A stretch of 64,000 nt of DNA from Chitinophaga sp. (GTDB lineage Bacteria > Bacteroidota > Bacteroidia > Chitinophagales > Chitinophagaceae). The notes under the pieces were generated by a model that worked only from the letters and a program-made list of their open reading frames with translations, ran no database searches and was not told the origin of the DNA. The stretch lies in contig NZ_JAGHZS010000004.1 of NCBI RefSeq assembly GCF_017745275.1, positions 248,001-312,000 of the forward strand, given 5' to 3'. The translations under genes were made by a program, and so were the position numbers. Every line of letters starts with the position of its first letter. The first letter of the stretch is position 1. This document shows, piece after piece, positions 46,106 through 55,861 of this stretch.

Positions 46106-48037
46106 TTATGGCATTGGTGTTGCTACTGCCACAAATCCACCGCGACGAAGCATCTTAACGTCCACAGTACCGGATCTGTCAACCACTAAATACGTTGTTG
46201 TAAATGCCTTATCGTGTTGTCCATCACTGATCAATGTCAGCTTATACTTTACGCCTTCCGGCAGAAAAGAGAAGCTGATTTTTTCTTTCTTTTCCAGTAG
46301 TTCGGCATTAATCCCCCCAATAAACCAGGCATTATTTTTACGGCGTGCCAGTATTACTTCTTTACCAGGATAGCCAGCCAGTAAGCGGGTATCATCCCAT
46401 GCGGCCGGCACTTCACGAAGAAATGCTTTGACGGCATCCGGCAGTTGAAGGTAGCCTTCCGGGCGGTCGGCCATATGCTGAACACCGGATTCAAAAACAA
46501 TACTCAGCGCCAGTTCATGCCCGTAGGACGTTGTATGTGGAAATTGGGAATTCGTAAACGTAACCGGCGTATAATCCATAGGGCCCACCACATTGCGGGT
46601 GAAAGGCAGGATGGTATTGTGTACCGGCATGGCCAGTGTGGAATTGGGATCATAGTTGTACCACTCCGCGCCGCGTACCGCTTCGTGCGTCATCAGGTTC
46701 GGATAGGTTCTTGTCCAGCCCCTGGGTACCAGGCAACCATGGAAGTAAACCATTATTTCAAATTCGGCGGCATCTTTCAGAATATCGAGATAATATTTGA
46801 TCATATCCTGCTTCTCGCTCTCAAAGAAATCCACTTTTATACCTGCAATGCCCAGCTTTTTCAATTTCGTAAATTCTTCTACCCTCTTCTCATGCGTCAG
46901 GAGCCTGTCGCGGGGCGTGGCGCTAACATCTGTATGAGGCCCACCGGAGTTATACCACATCAATGGCTTCACGCCTTTGGCATGAATGTATCGAAGGGCA
47001 TCTTCCAGGTTGCCGCCATTACCCATGGCATCCCATTCCCAGTCGAGCAACGTATATGGCCAGTTCATTTCGGCTGCCAGGTCTGCAAACTCACAAACAA
47101 CTTTATAATCCATGGTGCCATGATTGTGAGACCAGTAATTCCAGGAAGCGATACCCGGTTTAATCCAATCGGTATGCTTTACCACCGCCGGGGTAGCCAC
47201 ATCATCTGTCAGGGTAGATGCCACCACATCTGCCAGTGTACCCGCTATGATTACGCGCCACGGAGATTGCCAGGGCAGCGAGATAGTTGGCTGCGACGCT
47301 CCCTGTCCTTTTCCGTCCCGTTGGCCAGGAAAGGTCAGCTTGTAAGTGGATTTATCATTTGTGTTACTCAGCTTGGTACCACAATAGGTTCCTGTTACAT
47401 CGGCTTCATGTAACAGGAACCAGCAGGCATTATCTTTTAACTTAAAAAGCGCGGGGTAGCACCATTGCTGTTGTTGAATGCTGCTATCGCTCATGGAAGT
47501 ATAAAATTCTTCATTGGGTGTATTCCATCTTTCCATCCACCGGCTTGTTGTTGCAGGGATGCCGTAAGCAGTCAGTTCATCCTTTACCACAAATGTTCCT
47601 TGCTTCTCCGGAAACTCATAACGGAAAGCAACGCCATCGTTGTAAGCCCTGATCACAACGTTCATTTTTGCTTTAGAAGGATTTTCAAAAGAAACGATGA
47701 CTTCATTTCCTTCGTTGCTACAAGCGGATCTCTTACCATGCAGTACAATATATTGCTCATGGATCAGCCGGGGCTTACCTGTGTTCAGCAATTTCAGTTC
47801 TTTGGAAAATTCCTGGTCGCTGCGCAGCAGTCCGATATCAATACGCGGAATCACTTCCACCATCTTTCCCTGGTTGTTGTAAGATGCTTTGAGATACCAT
47901 CCTCCTGTGCCATTATCGGATGCAGAAAATAAAGCCACATTCATCCGGTGATCCGGGGATTGCACCGTTGCTTTCTGAGCCAATGATGACAGTGTGCAAA
48001 ACGAAAAAAGGAAAACAATGCCAATCGAAAATTTCAT
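46106..48037 (-). CDS. GH97 glycosidase, retaining (alpha-galactosidase-like) type
   Basis: Exported 643-residue enzyme with signal peptide MKFSIGIVFLFSFCTLSSLA; an ATG three codons earlier (48046) is possible. GH97_N domain about 25-280 (VVIRAYNDGVAFRYEFP), TIM barrel about 285-560 (WPYTLLDWEWDAMGNGG, KPLMWYNSGGPH) and GH97_C sandwich. The strand-4 motif GIAGIKVDFFESEKQDM places an aspartate near residue 403. In GH97, this Asp marks the retaining branch (alpha-galactosidase-like), in contrast to SusB, which inverts with a glutamate base. Removal of alpha-galactose or beta-L-arabinopyranose is therefore predicted. Unusual in a xyloglucan-type locus. Confidence 0.9.
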   Translation of the reverse strand: MKFSIGIVFLFSFCTLSSLAQKATVQSPDHRMNVALFSASDNGTGGWYLKASYNNQGKMVEVIPRIDIGLLRSDQEFSKELKLLNTGKPRLIHEQYIVLHGKRSACSNEGNEVIVSFENPSKAKMNVVIRAYNDGVAFRYEFPEKQGTFVVKDELTAYGIPATTSRWMERWNTPNEEFYTSMSDSSIQQQQWCYPALFKLKDNACWFLLHEADVTGTYCGTKLSNTNDKSTYKLTFPGQRDGKGQGASQPTISLPWQSPWRVIIAGTLADVVASTLTDDVATPAVVKHTDWIKPGIASWNYWSHNHGTMDYKVVCEFADLAAEMNWPYTLLDWEWDAMGNGGNLEDALRYIHAKGVKPLMWYNSGGPHTDVSATPRDRLLTHEKRVEEFTKLKKLGIAGIKVDFFESEKQDMIKYYLDILKDAAEFEIMVYFHGCLVPRGWTRTYPNLMTHEAVRGAEWYNYDPNSTLAMPVHNTILPFTRNVVGPMDYTPVTFTNSQFPHTTSYGHELALSIVFESGVQHMADRPEGYLQLPDAVKAFLREVPAAWDDTRLLAGYPGKEVILARRKNNAWFIGGINAELLEKKEKISFSFLPEGVKYKLTLISDGQHDKAFTTTYLVVDRSGTVDVKMLRRGGFVAVATPMP

Positions 48038-48061
48038 ATTTACCATGTTTATACTGAATAG

Positions 48062-49522
48062 TTAGTTACCACCTGCTCTGAGTGCATTCATCGTGCGTTG
48101 ATCCCGCACAGTGTTATTACGTCTGTCCAACGCTCCACCGGTGTCCCAGTAGAAAGGCTTCACGCCGTTGGCAATGGCCTGTTTGGTGACATAGGTCAGC
48201 CAATAGTCCACGGCATCATTATGTGTAGCCAGATCTTTAGGAACATACCTACTGTTATCACGGCGATAAGTACCGTATTCACCCAATAATACCGGGATTT
48301 GCTTATCCGTAAATTTTGTTTTTATCAGTGCAAAAGATTTATCCACGTCGCTTTCTTCGCCCCAGGTAGCATTTCGTTCCGGCTCAATAGTAGAATGGTG
48401 GCCGGCGCCCCAGTAGTAAAACATTTTACCCCAGGAGGCGTCGCCATCCATCAGGATACAAAACTGGGCAGGAGAGTAATAATGCACCTCTACCATCATA
48501 CGGTCTTTTACTTTATCCGTAGGAAGTGTATTCATCCAGTCATTACTTTTTTCAATATTGGTGGATGGTCCCTGCACTACCAGCACGCGGTAACTATTAC
48601 GGCCGCCGGTAGAGCGAACTGCACTGACGAAGGTTTGATGATAGCCGGCGAGAACATCCATCTGTTCCTGGCTTTCTACTGCAGGTTCGTTGGCACTGGC
48701 AAACATCAGGTGCTCATCAAAGTCACGCATTTTGGTAGCAATTTGTTCCCAGAATGCTTTCTGTTTTGCATTGACAGAGTCCTGTTTAACTTTGGTAATA
48801 TTGTTCTCCAGCCAACCGCCGTCCCAATGAATATTGAGTAAAACATACATATCGTTGTTCACGCAATACTGTACCACCTGTTTTACACGGTTAAGCCACT
48901 CCTCCTGGATTTTAGCGGTTGCTTTATCAGCATGCAGATCCCAGGCGCAAGGCAGGCGGATGGCATTAAATCCTTGCGCCTTTACCGCCTGGATATAGCT
49001 TTCCGTGATCAAAGGATTTCCCCAGGAGGTTTCTCCGCCGGTAGCTTCCAGGGTATTCCCAATATTCCAGCCCAGTTTGAATTTGGCGGCCAGTTGAACA
49101 GCGTTGCTTCCCATGCCACTGGCGTCTGCCGGCGCAGGCGATACATTGTAGCCCGGGTACAGGCTGCTGCCCTGCTTTATGTTCACCCTCCGCACCTGGC
49201 TGGTGCCGGCATTTACGACCAACACAGCTGACCGGCTTGCACCTGTAGTATTTGACGTGGTGCTTACATGAACTGTCACATTTCCGCTTTTACCTGATGG
49301 CTGGCTTACCTGCAGCCAACCATCAGCGGGATTAGTAATACTCCAGTCTACGTTACTGGTGACGGATATGTCAACAGCACCTCCCTCCGGCTCGAAAATA
49401 ATTTCAGAGGAAGAAACTGACAACTCCGGTGTAACAGCGCTCTTTTTACTACAATAAGCAGCCGTGACGGCAAAAAAGAGCAACCCGACAATCGTATACT
49501 TCCTGGTGTTTTTCACATTCAT
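48062..49522 (-). CDS. BACON-domain GH5 endo-glucanase (GH5_4-like, xyloglucanase type)
   Basis: Surface endo-enzyme of 486 residues, the probable first cutter of the backbone. A lipoprotein-like signal ends AAYCSKK (Cys24, with an unusual Tyr before it). BACON domain about 33-118 (LSVSSSEIIFEPEGGAVDIS). GH5 barrel about 140-480 with KLGWNIGNTLEATGGETSWG, FNAIRLPCAWD, acid/base Glu279 (FASANEPAVES) and nucleophile Glu415 (PVLLGEYGTYR). The GWNxGNTLxA...WGNP pattern points to subfamily 4. The BACON-GH5_4 layout is that of the B. ovatus xyloglucanase BoGH5A. Follows the surface glycan-binding protein gene. Confidence 0.92.
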   Translation of the reverse strand: MNVKNTRKYTIVGLLFFAVTAAYCSKKSAVTPELSVSSSEIIFEPEGGAVDISVTSNVDWSITNPADGWLQVSQPSGKSGNVTVHVSTTSNTTGASRSAVLVVNAGTSQVRRVNIKQGSSLYPGYNVSPAPADASGMGSNAVQLAAKFKLGWNIGNTLEATGGETSWGNPLITESYIQAVKAQGFNAIRLPCAWDLHADKATAKIQEEWLNRVKQVVQYCVNNDMYVLLNIHWDGGWLENNITKVKQDSVNAKQKAFWEQIATKMRDFDEHLMFASANEPAVESQEQMDVLAGYHQTFVSAVRSTGGRNSYRVLVVQGPSTNIEKSNDWMNTLPTDKVKDRMMVEVHYYSPAQFCILMDGDASWGKMFYYWGAGHHSTIEPERNATWGEESDVDKSFALIKTKFTDKQIPVLLGEYGTYRRDNSRYVPKDLATHNDAVDYWLTYVTKQAIANGVKPFYWDTGGALDRRNNTVRDQRTMNALRAGGN

Positions 49523-49546
49523 ATAATCTGGTTAAAAATTTTGACA

Positions 49547-50764
49547 CTATTTAATCTTCACTACCCTGATATTATCAATAGCCGCCTGTAATCCCGAGGT
49601 GGTAGGAGAGCCGGAGTAGTTTTTAGTCTGGATATTTATTTCACCGTTGGCAGTAGCACCTAACAACGTAGTCAGGTCGGCGGCAGCAGTGCCTTTACCA
49701 TCATTGGTTCTGAACAGCGATAAAGGCATCGTAACAGTATGCCAGCCTTTGGTAGTAAAAGGGGTGACAGCACCATTAGTACCTTGCCAGGGTTCATAGC
49801 GGGCCTGGTAGTCAAAGGAATAACCTTTTATCACATAAATGGAAGTAGCGGACCATGGCACGGGAACATTGATTTCAAATTTCACTGCATAATTATCAAC
49901 AGGCACATTCAGGCTATCTACAGGTATCCATTGTACTTTCTTCATATTGATACTCCTTCCACCACCCCACCAAACACCATCACCAGCTCCCAATGCACCA
50001 TATTTCAACACTGCATAATTCCCCCTGTTACCTGGATAAGCAACACTGCTGTTAGAAATATCCCCGCCCCAATCGTGTGTATTGATATCGTCAAAATTGC
50101 AGAGCACCCCTGTTTTCTCGTCATTTACGTTATAGGGAGTGGTGGCCTTACCAGACTTGGTAGCAATCACCACTGGTCCGCTTTGGGTAAGCTTTGGCAG
50201 TACAAAACCGATAGACGTACCATCAGTGGATTGCGAATAATTTGTAATCGCAGTCCCTGCAAAGGTGAATTCCTTTATGAAAAATAAATTAAGCCCGGTG
50301 ATGTACACGGAGTCGCCTTCATTGGCATTTTCGTTGGAAATAGTAGTGATAGAAGGCGGTGGTGCAGCAATACTGAATGTATATGTAGTGGCTCCCTGCC
50401 GGGTAACATAGCGAATGGTATTCAGTGTTTCAGCTGGTACCGATGGAAACGGTATCACAGCAGGTACCAGCACAGTAGCACTGGTATCAGAATACATGAC
50501 ACTGCTCACAGTGGCTGGTACCCCATTAAAAGATATCTGAACGGCATCCTTTAAATGATGTCCTATCAATACCACCCACTGGCCCGTAGTGATAGTTTCT
50601 ACCAGGGTATCAGCCGGAGATGCGGCATAATTTCTAACACTTGTTATCTCCGGCGCTGCTCCTGTTGTGTCTTTCTTACAGGCAGACTGCATACAGGTAA
50701 ACAACACGGCAAGCGCGAAAAGCGGTAGACTTTTATATAGCTGATGGAATGTTACTTTATTCAC
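49547..50764 (-). CDS. Surface glycan-binding lipoprotein (SGBP-B type, IPT/TIG domains)
   Basis: Non-catalytic 405-residue surface protein that holds polysaccharide for the GH5 and SusC/D. Lipobox TCMQSACKKD (Cys29). Two Ig-like IPT/TIG domains at about 37-105 (GQWVVLIGHHLKDAVQISFN) and 137-213 (GDSVYITGLNLFFIKEFTFA). A C-terminal binding domain (about 215-405: VLCNFDDINTHDWGG, DGVWWGGGRSINMKKVQW, FDYQARYEPWQG, AAIDNIRVVKIK) resembles the xyloglucan-binding domain of SGBP-B. Exposed Trp residues there are the likely sugar platform. Position directly after SusD and before GH5 is that seen in the B. ovatus locus. Confidence 0.85.
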   Translation of the reverse strand: MNKVTFHQLYKSLPLFALAVLFTCMQSACKKDTTGAAPEITSVRNYAASPADTLVETITTGQWVVLIGHHLKDAVQISFNGVPATVSSVMYSDTSATVLVPAVIPFPSVPAETLNTIRYVTRQGATTYTFSIAAPPPSITTISNENANEGDSVYITGLNLFFIKEFTFAGTAITNYSQSTDGTSIGFVLPKLTQSGPVVIATKSGKATTPYNVNDEKTGVLCNFDDINTHDWGGDISNSSVAYPGNRGNYAVLKYGALGAGDGVWWGGGRSINMKKVQWIPVDSLNVPVDNYAVKFEINVPVPWSATSIYVIKGYSFDYQARYEPWQGTNGAVTPFTTKGWHTVTMPLSLFRTNDGKGTAAADLTTLLGATANGEINIQTKNYSGSPTTSGLQAAIDNIRVVKIK

Positions 50765-50785
50765 GGTATAATAATTTTTGGTTGT

Positions 50786-52357
50786 TTAGTAATATGATAC
50801 CGGAGGCTCCAGTAGTTTTGGATTGGCTGTTACCTCAGAAGAAGGAATTGGGAATGTAAAGCTTTGAATAGTGGGTGGAGTAATCACTCCCCATGGACTG
50901 CCAGGCGTTACAACACCGTCTGTCAGCGTGAAGTTTACGCGTTGCTCACCTGCCAGCAGGCCGATGGCTTTACTCGGGTTATAATAAGATAACCTTACAA
51001 GATCGGTCCAGTATTGACCCTCTGCCGCCAGTTCAATTCTTCTTTCAAGCAGTACGCTATCCGCATCAATTTTAGGAGCCGGGAGCATTCCCGCTCTTTT
51101 CCGCACTTTATTAAAATAAAAAAGGGCATCTGCGTTGCTCGTAGAAGCATTGTTACCCAGGATAGCTTCTGCATACAGGAGATACACATCCGCCAGCCTT
51201 AACAGGGAGTTATGCTCCGTTGAAGTGGTTTGCGTCATGGTAGGCGCATTATTATCTTTATTGGTGCCGATAACATGCTTTTTTAGCGCAGCTGACCCGG
51301 TAAATTTAAATCCACCACCAGCAGCATTCAGCTCCGGGTAATAGTCACCATTGATCATAAAAGTAGCTTTACGTCTTAGGGAATCCCTTGTAGCGTATAA
51401 CTTGTACATGTCTACGGTTGGCCCTATACCAAACCAGCCGGCGGATCCATTGGCAGAGATATCCGCATTCGTGGAGTAGATCTGCAGCATATTGCCTTCC
51501 ATCCAGGACCCGGTTGGCGCCCATTGCAATGCAAACAGGGATTCCGGATTATCATTAAACTGGGTCTTAAAAAGATCCGCATAGTTCGTTAATAAATCCA
51601 GCCCGCTGTTCTTACATACATTGCCCGCATATTTCGCTGCACTATCCAGGAATTGCTGATTCCGGGTACCGGTTTGATTCAATCCCGCAACTGTTAAATA
51701 AGCCTTTGCCAGCAGACCCTGTGCTGACCAGGTAGTCACCCTTCCCGCTACATCAGCAACAGGGAGATGCCCGGCTGCAAAAGTCAGGTCATTGATAACG
51801 AACTTGTAAACGTCCTGCGTTTTTACACGGTTAATCAGGGGAGAAACTATCAGCTTGCTGTTGTCTTCAATAACAGGAACAGCTCCCCAATGTACTGCCA
51901 GGTTATAATAGGCATATCCACGTATAAACCGGGCTTCTGCAATAGCGGCATTTTTGTTCCTGTCGGAAATGGAATCAGGCGCTCTTTGCTGGATAGCATT
52001 GATGGTAACATTGCAGTGAGCGATAATTTTATACATCGACTTCCAGTTGGAAATCATGATGCCGTTCATACCGGTAACGGTGAATGTATTTAATTGCACC
52101 GCATCTCCCCAGTACCCTACTGCCATGTTTCCACTCAGCACATCTCCAACAGGCAGATAACAGGTGTAGTTCCAGTCGCCCCATGGGCTACCGGCGTATA
52201 ATGCGGCGGTGGCTAATCTTAAATCATTGGTACTTTGATAAAAATTATCTGCACTTATCTGCGACAATGGCGGACGATCCAAAAAACTTTTGGAGCATCC
52301 CGTCATTGCTATTATTATTAACAGGAACGCAATTATTTTATTCAATACTGATCTCAT
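50786..52357 (-). CDS. SusD/RagB-like surface lipoprotein (second pair of the xyloglucan-type PUL)
   Basis: 523-residue SusD-fold protein, lipobox IIAMTGCSKSFLDRPPLSQI with Cys21. Shows AEARFIRGYAYYNLAVHWG, WSAQGLLAKAYLTVAGLNQ, LLRLADVYLLYAEAILGN and LLERRIELAAEGQYWTDLVR. The C-terminus (LLEPPVSYY) departs from the usual NPGY/W. It starts 27 nt after its SusC and is followed by the surface glycan-binding protein, so it should bind the oligosaccharides produced by the GH5. Confidence 0.93.
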   Translation of the reverse strand: MRSVLNKIIAFLLIIIAMTGCSKSFLDRPPLSQISADNFYQSTNDLRLATAALYAGSPWGDWNYTCYLPVGDVLSGNMAVGYWGDAVQLNTFTVTGMNGIMISNWKSMYKIIAHCNVTINAIQQRAPDSISDRNKNAAIAEARFIRGYAYYNLAVHWGAVPVIEDNSKLIVSPLINRVKTQDVYKFVINDLTFAAGHLPVADVAGRVTTWSAQGLLAKAYLTVAGLNQTGTRNQQFLDSAAKYAGNVCKNSGLDLLTNYADLFKTQFNDNPESLFALQWAPTGSWMEGNMLQIYSTNADISANGSAGWFGIGPTVDMYKLYATRDSLRRKATFMINGDYYPELNAAGGGFKFTGSAALKKHVIGTNKDNNAPTMTQTTSTEHNSLLRLADVYLLYAEAILGNNASTSNADALFYFNKVRKRAGMLPAPKIDADSVLLERRIELAAEGQYWTDLVRLSYYNPSKAIGLLAGEQRVNFTLTDGVVTPGSPWGVITPPTIQSFTFPIPSSEVTANPKLLEPPVSYY

Positions 52358-52384
52358 AACGATTGATATTAACAGATGAATATT

Positions 52385-55300
52385 TTATTTGGTCAGTTTA
52401 ATATTGGCGCCAATGGTAAATACGCGGGCCTGCGGATAATAACCATTATCCACGCCGGCAGACAGCGGGTCCCAGGAGCCAATCTCCGGATCCATTCCCT
52501 TGTAATTGGTAATGATGAAAGCATTTGAAACATTGAAGTACACTCTCAGGTACTTAATGCTGGCCTTTGAAATCAAGCTTTCAGGGAGTGTATATCCTAA
52601 AGAAATATTCTTACATCTCAAAAATGATCCATCTTCAACGAATTTATCAGAGTTCCGGTTATTATCATTGGTGTTATCATTCCTGATACCCACAATCCTG
52701 GTTTCAGGATTAGTTACTTTGATATTATTAATATCGGTAGCGCTTCCATTCGGGTCAATCAAAGTAAGTTTCGCATAGTCCATCAGCCCCCTGAGATATC
52801 CATAGCTCGTACCAGGATATTCTCCATTTACGCGAAGCTGATTATATACTTTGTTACCAACGTTAGCAGAGAAAAATATATTCAGGTCAAAGTTTTTATA
52901 AGAAAAAGTATTATTGAAACCAAGCTGGAACTTTGGTATAGGAGAACCGAGGAATGTTTGGTCCTGTTCATTAATGACACCATCTCCATTAAAATCCTTG
53001 AATTTCAGATCACCATACCAGATGCTTCCACCGGCTGCACCCACTGGCAACGGCACCCCATTTTTAGTAGGCAAAGCATGTGTTTTGAAATCTTCTTTTG
53101 TGGCAAATACGCCACCATCAATCACATAACCGTAAAACTCCCCGATAGACCTGCCCACCACCGTTTTACTATATTGCCTGTCTAACGAAGCACCATCGGT
53201 ATTGAGCTTCACTACTTCATTAATATTACGTGAAACTGTTACATCCGTTTTCCAGGTGAAATCTTTTCTCTTAATATTGGTAGAGCTAATTCTAAAGTCA
53301 AAGCCCTTGTTATTAACCGTACCCACATTCACGTATGGCGCGTCCAATGCACCTGGTGCATAGCCGATTAACGTACCGGAATACATAGGCAAAGGAATTT
53401 GCAGTACCAGCCCATCCGTTCTGCGATTATAAAAATCTACCGCAAAATTTATCCGCCAGCCGAAGAGCGTACCATCCAGTCCGATATTGGTATATTTTGT
53501 TTTCTCCCATTGCACATTGGGATTGCCTACATTCTGCGTCAGTTGCGCAATTCCTGTAAGCCCGGTAGCTACGGTAGCCAGCGTAGAAGTATAAGCATAG
53601 TCACGGATGTTTTGGTTATTCGTTAAGCCGTAACCCAAACGCAGTTTTAACTCGTTCAGTTCCTTCACCTGCTTTAGAAAATCTTCATTATTTATTTTCC
53701 AGGCAAAAGCACCTGACCAGGTAGTTACCCAGCGATTTTCTGCAGCAAACTTTGAGGAACCATCTCCCCTGACATTGGCTGTAAAGAGATATTTGTCATT
53801 GAGGCCAAAGTTGATGCGGCCAAAGTATGATTCCTGTGCACTTTGTCCTTTGCTGCCGGAATTGGTAGCTGTACTGGGATCTCCGCTGCTGATGACCTGT
53901 ACATTATTGGAAGGAAAGTTACTCCTGCTGGCAGAAGAATTCTCATTGGTACTCAGTTGTGCTTCATGTCCTAACAACACATTTACATTGTACCTGTTTT
54001 TAAATAAATGTGCATAGGTCAGGAAGTTCCTGAGGGTAGTAAATGAGTTTTGTGCAAAATTATAAGACCCGCTGTTAAGACTGTTTTTTACGAGTCCAAA
54101 TGTATAGGTAGGATTAAACTTGTCTTCAGTGGCCATCGAAAAGCTTCCGGTTACTTCGTTCCGCAAGGTCAGATCCCTGGTAAAAGCTATTTCGGCATAT
54201 AAATTACCGAAAAGCTGGTTTCTCTTTGCCACATCTTTATTAATAAGCGCGATAGCAAACGGGTTCACGATATTATTATTCACCCATCCGTTGGGGTTAT
54301 AAGCACCGGCCCAGCTACCATCATCATTTTTCACCGCAATATCGGGTGTTTGAGATAATGCGTTACTGATCACATTTGAACTGCTTGAATTCACATTCTC
54401 TTTAATATTCACCAACTGCAGGCTGGTACCTATCTTCAACCAATCTGTTGTTTTATTATCGAGATTCAATCTTAGCGATATCCTGCGAAAATCAGACCCG
54501 AGAGCAATACCTTCCTGGTTGAAATAGGAACCGGACAGGAGGTATTGTGTTCTCACATCTCCTCCATTAATGGTGAGGGTATGATTTGACATGGGTGCAT
54601 TTCTGAAAAGTTCTTTCTGCCAATCGGTACCGGTACCCAGGTACTTGGGATTTGCAAATTCCGGGCGGGTATCAAATCCCCAGCCTAAACCGGTGTTTCT
54701 GTCATTTATAAAAGTGGCATATTCCTGCAGGTTCATTACAGGTAATTTTTTTGGTATCTGCTGATAGCCTGCGTACATATCGTACGTAATGCTTGGCGGA
54801 GCCACCTGCCCGCGCTTCGTGGTGATTACCACTACGCCGTTGGTAGCCTGGGAACCATAAATGGCGGTGGCGGAAGCGTCTTTCAATACGTCAATAGATT
54901 CTATTTCAGATGGATTGATACCTGCCAGTGGGTTCACACCGGGGCCTAATGCTGCGGTACCACCAATAATAATTCCATCTATTACGTACATGGGCGCACT
55001 TCCTCCAAAAGAAGACAGGCCGCGGATCTGAACAGACACCGCACCACCAGGCTGACCTGATATTTGCTGGGCTACCAGTCCCGGAACTTTTCCCTGCAAG
55101 GCCTGATCAAAGGTAACAGGCTGTGTTTTCCGGATCTCATCGCCGGACACAGAGGAGATAGAGCCGGTTACATCCGGGCGTCTTACTTTACCATAACCAA
55201 TTACCACCACGTCTCCCAGTTGTGAAATATTTTCGGCTAATGCAATATCAATGGAAGTGGTCTTTGTAATCACCACTTCTCTTTTCAGGTAGCCTATTAT

Positions 55301-55546
55301 GGAAACCACCAATGTATTTCCGGTAGCAGCATCGATCGTAAACTTTCCCGCCTCATCTGTAACGGCGAAGCGGCTGGTATTTTTTACGGCAACAGTGGCC
55401 CCGGGGATTGGTGAAGCATTATTTTTATTAATAACTCTACCGGCTATCTTCGTTGTTTGTGCAAAAAGTGGGGGGCTGCAAAGGAATCCCAAAAGGATAC
55501 CCAATAGCGGTAGTATTCGCAAGCGAATCATTTTGGTTGACTTCAT
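52385..55546 (-). CDS. SusC-like TonB-dependent transporter (second pair of the xyloglucan-type PUL)
   Basis: 1053-residue importer: signal about 1-30 (ending PPLFAQ), carboxypeptidase-D-like domain about 34-105 (NNASPIPGATVAVKNTSRF), GDVVVIGYG at about 111-119, plug (VSVQIRGLSSFGG, PMYVIDGIIIGG, ITTKRGQV), and barrel. The C-terminus is FTIGANIKLTK rather than a terminal aromatic residue. No STN domain, consistent with HTCS rather than sigma/FecR control. It heads a nine-gene operon down to GH39. Its transcript probably starts about 300 nt upstream, near 55860, giving a long structured leader with a 56-codon ORF. Confidence 0.94.
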   Translation of the reverse strand: MKSTKMIRLRILPLLGILLGFLCSPPLFAQTTKIAGRVINKNNASPIPGATVAVKNTSRFAVTDEAGKFTIDAATGNTLVVSIIGYLKREVVITKTTSIDIALAENISQLGDVVVIGYGKVRRPDVTGSISSVSGDEIRKTQPVTFDQALQGKVPGLVAQQISGQPGGAVSVQIRGLSSFGGSAPMYVIDGIIIGGTAALGPGVNPLAGINPSEIESIDVLKDASATAIYGSQATNGVVVITTKRGQVAPPSITYDMYAGYQQIPKKLPVMNLQEYATFINDRNTGLGWGFDTRPEFANPKYLGTGTDWQKELFRNAPMSNHTLTINGGDVRTQYLLSGSYFNQEGIALGSDFRRISLRLNLDNKTTDWLKIGTSLQLVNIKENVNSSSSNVISNALSQTPDIAVKNDDGSWAGAYNPNGWVNNNIVNPFAIALINKDVAKRNQLFGNLYAEIAFTRDLTLRNEVTGSFSMATEDKFNPTYTFGLVKNSLNSGSYNFAQNSFTTLRNFLTYAHLFKNRYNVNVLLGHEAQLSTNENSSASRSNFPSNNVQVISSGDPSTATNSGSKGQSAQESYFGRINFGLNDKYLFTANVRGDGSSKFAAENRWVTTWSGAFAWKINNEDFLKQVKELNELKLRLGYGLTNNQNIRDYAYTSTLATVATGLTGIAQLTQNVGNPNVQWEKTKYTNIGLDGTLFGWRINFAVDFYNRRTDGLVLQIPLPMYSGTLIGYAPGALDAPYVNVGTVNNKGFDFRISSTNIKRKDFTWKTDVTVSRNINEVVKLNTDGASLDRQYSKTVVGRSIGEFYGYVIDGGVFATKEDFKTHALPTKNGVPLPVGAAGGSIWYGDLKFKDFNGDGVINEQDQTFLGSPIPKFQLGFNNTFSYKNFDLNIFFSANVGNKVYNQLRVNGEYPGTSYGYLRGLMDYAKLTLIDPNGSATDINNIKVTNPETRIVGIRNDNTNDNNRNSDKFVEDGSFLRCKNISLGYTLPESLISKASIKYLRVYFNVSNAFIITNYKGMDPEIGSWDPLSAGVDNGYYPQARVFTIGANIKLTK

Positions 55547-55671
55547 TTTTTAGTTTTTTCTTAAGTGGATGATTATCTCCAACAGCGGGAGACGACATTT
55601 CATAACGTTAGTACACTTATGCCAGGATACAACCTGTTAAGTATGATGCTTCCAGGAACTGGTTGCAAGTT

Positions 55672-55842
55672 TTAATGCGATCTGACGACATTCAGTTTAA
55701 CAGTTTGAGGTGAGTGAAAGAATAAGACATTCATAACGGTAAAAAGGGCTCCGGGTGCTACCCTGTAGGTAGAATAGCCTGGTAACATGCCCCTGAAGGG
55801 AATGTAAACCGCCATACGGAGTGAAATTAATGCTCGTTTCAT
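55672..55842 (-). CDS. 56-codon leader ORF before the SusC operon (uncertain)
   Basis: An ATG at 55842 opens 56 codons (MKRALISLRMAVYIPFRGML ... NVVRSH) ending at 55672. Its start lies at exactly the same distance from the duplicated promoter as the GH31 start does, in an identical context (ATCCACGTATATGAAAC). This suggests that a promoter together with a gene start was copied here. The peptide matches nothing I know. The DNA inside (55740-55800) is dense in small inverted repeats, so the frame may be an accident of a structured leader or of an interspersed repeat rather than a functional peptide. Confidence 0.3.
   Translation of the reverse strand: MKRALISLRMAVYIPFRGMLPGYSTYRVAPGALFTVMNVLFFHSPQTVKLNVVRSH
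55753..55800. repeat. Inverted-repeat-rich segment in the SusC leader
   Basis: CTACC (55758-55762) pairs with GGTAG (55768-55772) around CTGTA. The flanks GGGTGCTACC and GGTAACATGCCC pair imperfectly around it, and CCCTGAAGGG follows. It has the look of a short interspersed palindromic element or an RNA structure in the 5' leader of the SusC operon. Confidence 0.35.
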
Positions 55843-55861
55843 ATACGTGGATTAAATGTTA

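Noticed and set aside
46445..47413. 322-codon open frame on the plus strand
   Set aside because: Antisense shadow of the GH97 gene; no domain recognisable, and the minus frame has all GH97 motifs.
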